A stretch of DNA of 11,091 nucleotides, from the NCBI GenBank assembly GCA_003250275.1, contig QKGW01000486.1, positions 1 to 11,091 on the forward strand. The letters run 5' to 3'. Below the pieces are notes generated by a model. The model did no database searches. It was not told the DNA's origin and was given only the letters and a program-made list of their open reading frames with translations. Below, piece after piece: positions 8,003-11,091 of this stretch; the stretch's first letter is position 1, and each line of letters begins with the position of its first letter. Source of the stretch: Alphaproteobacteria bacterium (GTDB taxonomy: Bacteria > Pseudomonadota > Alphaproteobacteria > Rhodospirillales > Rhodospirillaceae). The position numbers were made by a program, and so were the translations under genes.

Positions 8003-8038
8003 TTAACAATCGGTAAACCCTCCGGTTAAGGGATTGTT
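8003..8038. promoter_or_regulatory. CtrA-like box within a 34-bp dyad in the divergent flgB/flhX promoter region
   Basis: TTAA-CAATCGG-TAAAC (8003-8018) matches the TTAA-N7-TTAA(C) CtrA consensus at all but one core position; its reverse complement reads TTTA-N7-TTAA toward flgB. A further TTAA occurs at 8026-8029. The same stretch is a dyad centred at 8021.5: AACAATC (8005-8011) with GATTGTT (8032-8038), and AACC (8016-8019) with GGTT (8024-8027). It is an AT-rich island in GC-rich DNA, 60-75 bp ahead of flgB and 44-79 bp ahead of flhX. CtrA control of class II flagellar operons is known in Caulobacter; binding here is inferred. I found no convincing sigma-54 or sigma-28 promoter nearby. Confidence 0.6.
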
Positions 8039-8044
8039 CAGCCG

Positions 8045-8067
8045 CGCGCGGGTAGACTTCCCGCGCG
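8045..8067 (+). other. Perfect GC hairpin in the flhX leader
   Basis: CGCGCGGG (8045-8052), loop TAGACTT, CCCGCGCG (8060-8067) form an uninterrupted 8-bp GC stem. It ends one base before the flhX Shine-Dalgarno GAGGAGG (8069-8075). There is no T-run after it, so it is not a terminator. It could influence translation or mRNA 5'-end stability of the flhX operon, or be a DNA-level site; the role is unknown. Confidence 0.5.
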
Positions 8068-8081
8068 TGAGGAGGAACGCG

Positions 8082-8375
8082 ATGGCCGAGAACGACGACG
8101 ACAAGCCCCGTGCGGTGGCGGTAGCGCTCGCCTACGACGGCTCCCCCGCGCCGCCCAAGGTGGTGGCCTCGGGGCACGGCGCGATGGCCGAACAGATCCT
8201 CGCGCTCGCCTTCGCCAACGGCGTGCGGGTGCGCGAGGACGCCGACCTCGCGGAGATTCTCGCCTCCGTCGACGTCGACACCGAAATTCCCCTCGAAGCC
8301 TTCGCCGCGGTCGCCGAGATTCTCGCCTACGTCTACCGCGCCAACGGCCGCTGGCCGGGAGACCTCGGGTCATGA
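8082..8375 (+). CDS. Stand-alone FlhB C-terminal-domain paralogue (FlhX/YlqH type)
   Basis: The 97-residue protein resembles the part of FlhB that follows the autocleavage site. Residues 11-30 (AVAVALAYDG...PPKVVASG) align with FAVALSYKMGEMAAPKVVAKG of the FlhB in this window, and the later part IPLEAFAAVAEILAYVYR (69-86) with IPQEHYKPVAEVISYVMR. It has no membrane segments and no NPTH motif, so it equals a pre-made FlhB-CC fragment. In other bacteria such proteins (FlhX in Campylobacter, YlqH in Bacillus) are considered FlhB-like export components that can partly stand in for the cleaved domain. The ATG at 8082 is fixed by GAGGAGG six bases upstream. It heads the plus-strand operon; its TGA overlaps the next ATG (ATGA). 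Family assignment is good; the exact role is inferred. Confidence 0.85.
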   Translation: MAENDDDKPRAVAVALAYDGSPAPPKVVASGHGAMAEQILALAFANGVRVREDADLAEILASVDVDTEIPLEAFAAVAEILAYVYRANGRWPGDLGS

Positions 8376-8653
8376 GCGCCGCGCTCGACGATCTTCTCGT
8401 CCGCACCGGCGCCCTCGTCCGCCGCATCGAGGACGCGCGCGCCGCGCTCGACCGCGGCGTGGTCCACGACCTCGCGAACGCCGACGCCGAGGTCGCCGCG
8501 CTCTGCGATCTCGCCCAGCGCGTCGACGCGGGCGAGCGCCCCCGCGCCCGCGCCGCCCTCGAACGCCTTGACGCCGAGATCGCCGACGTGACACACGTTC
8601 TCGAACTCGCGCGGGATGCCCTCCCGCCGCAACCGGAGACCGACGCACCGTGA
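8372..8653 (+). CDS. Small helical protein of the flagellar export operon, function unknown
   Basis: I do not recognise this 93-residue product. It is Ala-, Asp- and Arg-rich and predicted almost wholly helical: repeated LVRRIEDARAAL (15-26), LANADAEVAALCDLAQRV (34-51) and ALERLDAEIADVTHVLELA (62-80) suggest an antiparallel helical bundle or coiled coil, with a Pro-rich tail. It has one cysteine and no signal peptide or membrane segment. It is tightly coupled: its ATG overlaps the flhX stop (ATGA) and its TGA overlaps the fliO GTG (GTGA). The codon use matches its neighbours. Location between an FlhB-like protein and FliO suggests a role in flagellar export; a small FlgN/FliT-like chaperone is one possibility, but this rests only on size, helicity and position. 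Confidence 0.75.
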   Translation: MSAALDDLLVRTGALVRRIEDARAALDRGVVHDLANADAEVAALCDLAQRVDAGERPRARAALERLDAEIADVTHVLELARDALPPQPETDAP

Positions 8654-9033
8654 ACGCGGACTCGATGATCGATGGGGTGATGATCGGACGGCTGATCGCC
8701 GTCCTCGGCCTGGTGATCGGCCTGATCCTGCTCGCCGGATGGGTGCTCAAGCGCACCGGCGGCGGCGGCCTCGCCCGCGCCGCGCAGCGCTCCCGCCGCC
8801 TTGCGGTGATCGAGGCGCGGCCGCTCGACCCGCACCACAAGCTGGTGCTGGTGTCGCGCGACGGCGTCGAGCACCTGCTGGTGATCGGCGCGAACCACAC
8901 CGCGGTGGTCGAGACCGGCATCGTTCCGCCCGCCGCGGCGGAACCGGCGGAGCCGCAGCCGCGCTTCCGCGACGTGCTCGACCGCGAGGCCCCGGTGCTG
9001 CGCGCACCGGAAGAGGACGAGGACGCCCGATGA
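8650..9033 (+). CDS. fliO: Flagellar biosynthesis protein FliO
   Basis: Small membrane protein that assists assembly of the FliP ring of the flagellar export gate. The 127-residue sequence has one transmembrane segment (about 11-33). The cytosolic FliO signature follows, QRSRRLAVIEARPLDPHHKL (46-65) then VLVSRDGVEHLLVIG (66-80), and an acidic, Pro-rich tail. The GTG at 8650 is chosen because it overlaps the previous stop as GTGA, like the ATGA junctions on either side; an ATG at 8665 (Met6) is an alternative that keeps the membrane segment. Its stop overlaps the fliP start. FliO upstream of FliP is the usual order. Confidence 0.93.
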   Translation: MNADSMIDGVMIGRLIAVLGLVIGLILLAGWVLKRTGGGGLARAAQRSRRLAVIEARPLDPHHKLVLVSRDGVEHLLVIGANHTAVVETGIVPPAAAEPAEPQPRFRDVLDREAPVLRAPEEDEDAR

Positions 9034-9773
9034 TCCGCAAGCTGTTCTGGCTCGGCCTGTTTGCCATCCTCCTCGCCGCGCCCGAGGCGGCGATGGCGCA
9101 GTCGGTCAACATCGACCTCGGCGGTCAGGCCGGCGGCGGCAGCACCGCGGCGCGGGTGATCCAGCTCTTCCTGCTGATCACCGTGCTCTCGCTCGCGCCC
9201 GGCATCCTCCTGATGGTGACGTCGTTCACCCGCATCGCGGTGGTGCTGTCGATGCTGCGTCAGGCGATCGGCACCAACACCACGCCGCCGAACATGGTGA
9301 TCCTCTCGCTCGCGATGTTCCTCACCTTCTTCGTCATGGCGCCGACCTTCGAGCGCTCGTGGAACGAGGGCGTGAACCCGCTGATCGAGGAACAGATCAA
9401 CGAGGGCGAGGCGCTCGAACGCGCCGCCAAGCCGTTCCACGACTTCATGATGAACAACGTCAACGAGCGCGATCTCAGCCTCTTCGTCGACATGGCGCGC
9501 GTTCCCGAGGGCACCGCGCCCGACGCCCTGCCCTATCAGGCGCTGATCCCCGCGTTCATGATCTCCGAGTTGCGCCGCGCCTTCGAGATCGGCTTTCTCC
9601 TCTACCTGCCGTTCATCATCATCGACATGGTGGTCGCCTCGGTGCTGATGTCGATGGGCATGATGATGCTGCCGCCGGTGATGCTGGCGCTGCCGTTCAA
9701 GCTGATCTTTTTCGTGCTGATCGACGGCTGGTACTTGATCGCCGGCTCGCTTGTGCAAAGCTTCCAACCCTAG
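9030..9773 (+). CDS. fliP: Flagellar export gate protein FliP
   Basis: Forms the pentameric core of the type III export gate in the inner membrane with FliR and FliQ. The ATG at 9030 (ATGA overlap with fliO) gives 247 residues. A cleavable signal peptide is visible, with likely cleavage after AMA23; known FliP proteins also carry one. Hydrophobic segments lie about at 43-63, 89-104, 187-210 and 214-236. Family signatures are VTSFTRIAVVLSMLRQAIGT (63-82) and LIPAFMISELRRAFEIGFLL (172-191). The Met-rich stretch MSMGMMMLPP (207-216) corresponds to the methionine gasket that seals the closed gate. The in-frame extension upstream to 8616 is Arg-rich out-of-frame sequence over fliO and is rejected. 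It supplies the partner of fliQ/fliR, which lie on the other strand. Confidence 0.97.
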   Translation: MIRKLFWLGLFAILLAAPEAAMAQSVNIDLGGQAGGGSTAARVIQLFLLITVLSLAPGILLMVTSFTRIAVVLSMLRQAIGTNTTPPNMVILSLAMFLTFFVMAPTFERSWNEGVNPLIEEQINEGEALERAAKPFHDFMMNNVNERDLSLFVDMARVPEGTAPDALPYQALIPAFMISELRRAFEIGFLLYLPFIIIDMVVASVLMSMGMMMLPPVMLALPFKLIFFVLIDGWYLIAGSLVQSFQP

Positions 9774-9798
9774 CTTCTTCAAACAGCACGAGTTTCCG

Positions 9799-10761
9799 AT
9801 GACCTCCCTCCCCACCTACGCCGACGTCGAAGCGGCGGCGGCGCGCATTGCCGGCGTCGCCCACAAGACCCCCGTCCTCACCTCCACCACCGCCGACCAG
9901 GCCTTGGGCTGCAAGCTCTTCTTCAAGGCCGAGAACTTCCAGCGCATGGGCGCGTTCAAGTTCCGCGGCGGCTACAACTCGGTGGCGAAGTTCACCCCCG
10001 AGCAGAAAAAGACCGGCGTCGTCGCCTACTCCTCGGGCAACCACGCCCAGGCGGTGGCGCTCGCGGCGAAGATCCTCGGCGTTCCCGCGGTGATCGTGAT
10101 GCCGCACGACGCCCCGGCGGCGAAGGTCGCGGCGACCAAGGGCTACGGCGCCGAAGTGGTCTCCTACGACCGCTACAGCGAGGATCGCGAGGCGATCGGA
10201 GCGAAGCTCTCCGCCGAGCGCGGCCTCACCATCATTCCGCCCTACAACCACCCCGACGTGATCGCCGGCCAGGGCACCGCGGCGAAGGAGCTGATCGAGG
10301 AGGTCGGGCCGCTCGACTACGTCTTCGCGCCGGTCGGCGGCGGCGGGCTGATCTCCGGCACCGCGCTCTCGGCCAAGGCGCTCTGCCCCGATTGCAAGGT
10401 AATCGGCGTCGAGCCCGCGGCGGGCAACGACGCGCAGCGCTCGCTCGCCGAGGGCCGGATCGTCCACATCGACACCCCCAAGACGATCGCCGACGGTGCG
10501 CAGACCCAGCACATCGGCGACCTCACCTACACGATCATGAAGTACAATCTCGCGGAAATCCGCACCGCCACCGACGCCGAACTGATCGAGGCGATGGGCT
10601 TCTTCGCGACGCGGATGAAGATCGTCGTCGAGCCGACCGGCTGCCTCGGCTTCGCCGCCGCGAAGCAGATCGCGCCCGCGCTCGCGGGCAAGCGCGTCGG
10701 CATCATCCTCTCCGGCGGCAACGTCGACATGACGCGCTTCTGCGAGCTTCTCGCGGGGTAG
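9799..10761 (+). CDS. PLP-dependent serine/threonine dehydratase-racemase family enzyme
   Basis: Fold-type II PLP enzyme of the tryptophan-synthase-beta superfamily. The 320 residues show the PLP-lysine motif GAFKFRGG (Lys54), the cofactor phosphate loop VGGGGL (179-184), the substrate-loop motif SSGNHAQ (78-84) and SGGN (305-308), whose Ser contacts the pyridine nitrogen. E205, G209 and D211 reproduce the E-x3-x-x-D spacing of the divalent-metal site of serine racemase and threo-3-hydroxyaspartate dehydratase. No C-terminal ACT domain is present, so it is not the isoleucine-regulated biosynthetic IlvA. Likely activities are threo-3-hydroxyaspartate ammonia-lyase, serine racemase or catabolic Thr/Ser dehydratase; sequence alone does not choose. 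The ATG at 9799 is preferred to an upstream TTG (9751) inside fliP. The Shine-Dalgarno is weak. It lies 25 bp after fliP with no terminator between, so read-through from the flagellar operon is plausible although the functions are unrelated. Confidence 0.93.
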   Translation: MTSLPTYADVEAAAARIAGVAHKTPVLTSTTADQALGCKLFFKAENFQRMGAFKFRGGYNSVAKFTPEQKKTGVVAYSSGNHAQAVALAAKILGVPAVIVMPHDAPAAKVAATKGYGAEVVSYDRYSEDREAIGAKLSAERGLTIIPPYNHPDVIAGQGTAAKELIEEVGPLDYVFAPVGGGGLISGTALSAKALCPDCKVIGVEPAAGNDAQRSLAEGRIVHIDTPKTIADGAQTQHIGDLTYTIMKYNLAEIRTATDAELIEAMGFFATRMKIVVEPTGCLGFAAAKQIAPALAGKRVGIILSGGNVDMTRFCELLAG

Positions 10762-10809
10762 CGGACCCGGGGAGACCGCCCGGAAGAACCCCGCTTTCCG
10801 CCCACGATG

Positions 10810-10896
10810 GTCATGGCCGGGCTCGTCCCGGCCATCCACGCCTGGGGGGTTCCCCCGGCAAGACGCGGACCCCCGGGACGAGCCCGGGGGTGACGG
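10810..10896. repeat. Palindromic dispersed repeat, copy 2 (three hairpins)
   Basis: Three hairpins in series: ATGGCCGGG (10813-10821)/CCCGGCCAT (10827-10835) with loop CTCGT; GGGGG (10845-10849)/CCCCC (10852-10856) with a two-base TT between the arms; and CCCCCGGG (10870-10877)/CCCGGGGG (10883-10890) with loop ACGAG. The outer ends GTCA (10810-10813) and TGAC (10891-10894) are complementary, so the whole could fold as a cloverleaf-like unit. The right end shares ACGAGCCCGGG and TGACGGAA with copy 1 at 788-842. Non-coding; it fills most of the gap between the PLP-enzyme gene and the terminator. Confidence 0.75.
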
Positions 10897-10918
10897 AACG
10901 AAGGCTTTCGCACAACGC

Positions 10919-10946
10919 AAAAGGCCGGGGTGATCCCCGGCCTTTT
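10919..10946. terminator. Bidirectional rho-independent terminator
   Basis: AAAAGGCCGGGG (10919-10930), loop TGAT, CCCCGGCCTTTT (10935-10946) make a perfect 12-bp palindromic stem with A-run and T-run on opposite sides, so it can work in both directions. It ends 26 bp past the stop of the minus-strand binding-protein gene and lies 157 bp past the plus-strand PLP-enzyme gene, and so separates the two convergent units. Confidence 0.92.
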
Positions 10947-10972
10947 CCGTGTTCGTGCTCCCGAGCTCCGGC

Positions 10973-11091
10973 TTACTTCACCGCAGCGTACTTGCCGTCC
11001 TTCCACTGGTAGACGACGAACGCCGGGACCTTCAGGTCACCCTTGGCGTCGAAGGAAAGATCGCCGATCACGGTCGGGAAAGTGCCCGCCG
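10973..11091 (-). CDS. Branched-chain amino-acid ABC transporter substrate-binding protein, C-terminal end (runs off right edge)
   Basis: Only the last 38 codons and the TAA stop (10973-10975) are inside the window. The translation runs TVIGDLSFDAKGDLKVPAFV then VYQWKDGKYAAVK. The pattern of F-D-x-K-G-D followed by a Tyr-Gln/Val-Trp-Lys-Asp-Gly-Lys-Tyr ending is characteristic of periplasmic LivJ/LivK-type (peripla_BP_6) binding proteins. These capture leucine, isoleucine, valine or related ligands for an ABC importer. Ligand specificity cannot be judged from this fragment. The gene converges on the PLP-enzyme gene and ends just before the shared terminator. Confidence 0.88.
   Translation of the reverse strand, partial: AGTFPTVIGDLSFDAKGDLKVPAFVVYQWKDGKYAAVK

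Noticed and set aside
7944..8081. Sigma-54 (-24/-12) or sigma-28 promoter for the flagellar operons
   Set aside because: No TGGCAC-N5-TTGC type or TAAA-N15-GCCGATAA type element was seen on either strand in the shared region.
7944..8177. N-terminal extension of FlgB across the intergenic region
   Set aside because: The added sequence is not FlgB-like, overlaps the divergent flhX start and the regulatory dyad, and a good ribosome-binding site precedes the ATG at 7943.
9751..9798. TTG start 16 codons upstream for the PLP enzyme, overlapping fliP
   Set aside because: The family N-terminus begins naturally at the ATG at 9799; the extension reads out of frame through the fliP end.
8370..9815. 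481-codon minus-strand frame opposite orf93, fliO and fliP
   Set aside because: It mirrors real genes on the plus strand and consists of Arg/Asp/His-rich low-complexity sequence without a recognisable domain.
10762..10972. A small gene between the PLP enzyme and the binding-protein gene
   Set aside because: The stretch is filled by the palindromic repeat and the bidirectional terminator, with no start preceded by a ribosome-binding site.

Overview
The window is GC-rich, densely packed alphaproteobacterial chromosome, most likely from a Rhodospirillales relative (Rhodospirillum/Magnetospirillum/Azospirillum-like; this is an inference). The reasons are an alphaproteobacterial-type LexA box (GTTC-N7-GTTC) upstream of recA, a CckA-type hybrid histidine kinase, a CtrA-like site in front of flagellar genes, RecA and AlaRS sequences of alphaproteobacterial type, and palindromic dispersed repeats in the two largest intergenic gaps. 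I see no mobile element, phage gene, CRISPR array, tRNA or rRNA.

Left part, minus strand. Reading leftward from about 7943, one continuous run is flgB-flgC-fliE-fliQ-fliR-flhB-cckA, then recA with its own SOS box and terminator, then alaS (5' part only) with its own promoter. Gaps from flgB to flhB are only 4-22 bp, so these genes probably form one transcription unit, with cckA 55 bp further on. The products are the proximal rod and MS-ring adaptor proteins (FlgB, FlgC, FliE), three parts of the flagellar type III export gate (FliQ, FliR, FlhB), and the kinase that in other alphaproteobacteria feeds ChpT and CtrA.

Right part, plus strand. From the divergent intergenic region 7944-8081 a second operon runs rightward: a stand-alone FlhB C-terminal-domain paralogue (FlhX/YlqH type), an unrecognised 93-residue helical protein, fliO and fliP, with consecutive 4-base stop/start overlaps. 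Together the two arms supply FliO, FliP, FliQ, FliR and FlhB, that is the export gate except FlhA. A fold-type II PLP-dependent dehydratase/racemase gene follows fliP after 25 bp. It is followed by a multi-hairpin repeat and a bidirectional terminator, which is shared with the convergent 3' end of a branched-chain amino-acid binding protein gene entering from the right edge.

The most interesting spot is the divergent flgB/flhX regulatory region. It holds a 34-bp imperfect dyad that overlaps a near-consensus CtrA box, followed by a perfect 8-bp GC hairpin ending one base before the flhX Shine-Dalgarno sequence. With cckA in the same flagellar cluster, this suggests that a CckA-ChpT-CtrA relay controls the export-gate genes around it. 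The export-gate accessory pair, FlhX plus the 93-residue protein, is the least characterised gene content. Otherwise this is a fairly ordinary housekeeping and flagellar region.
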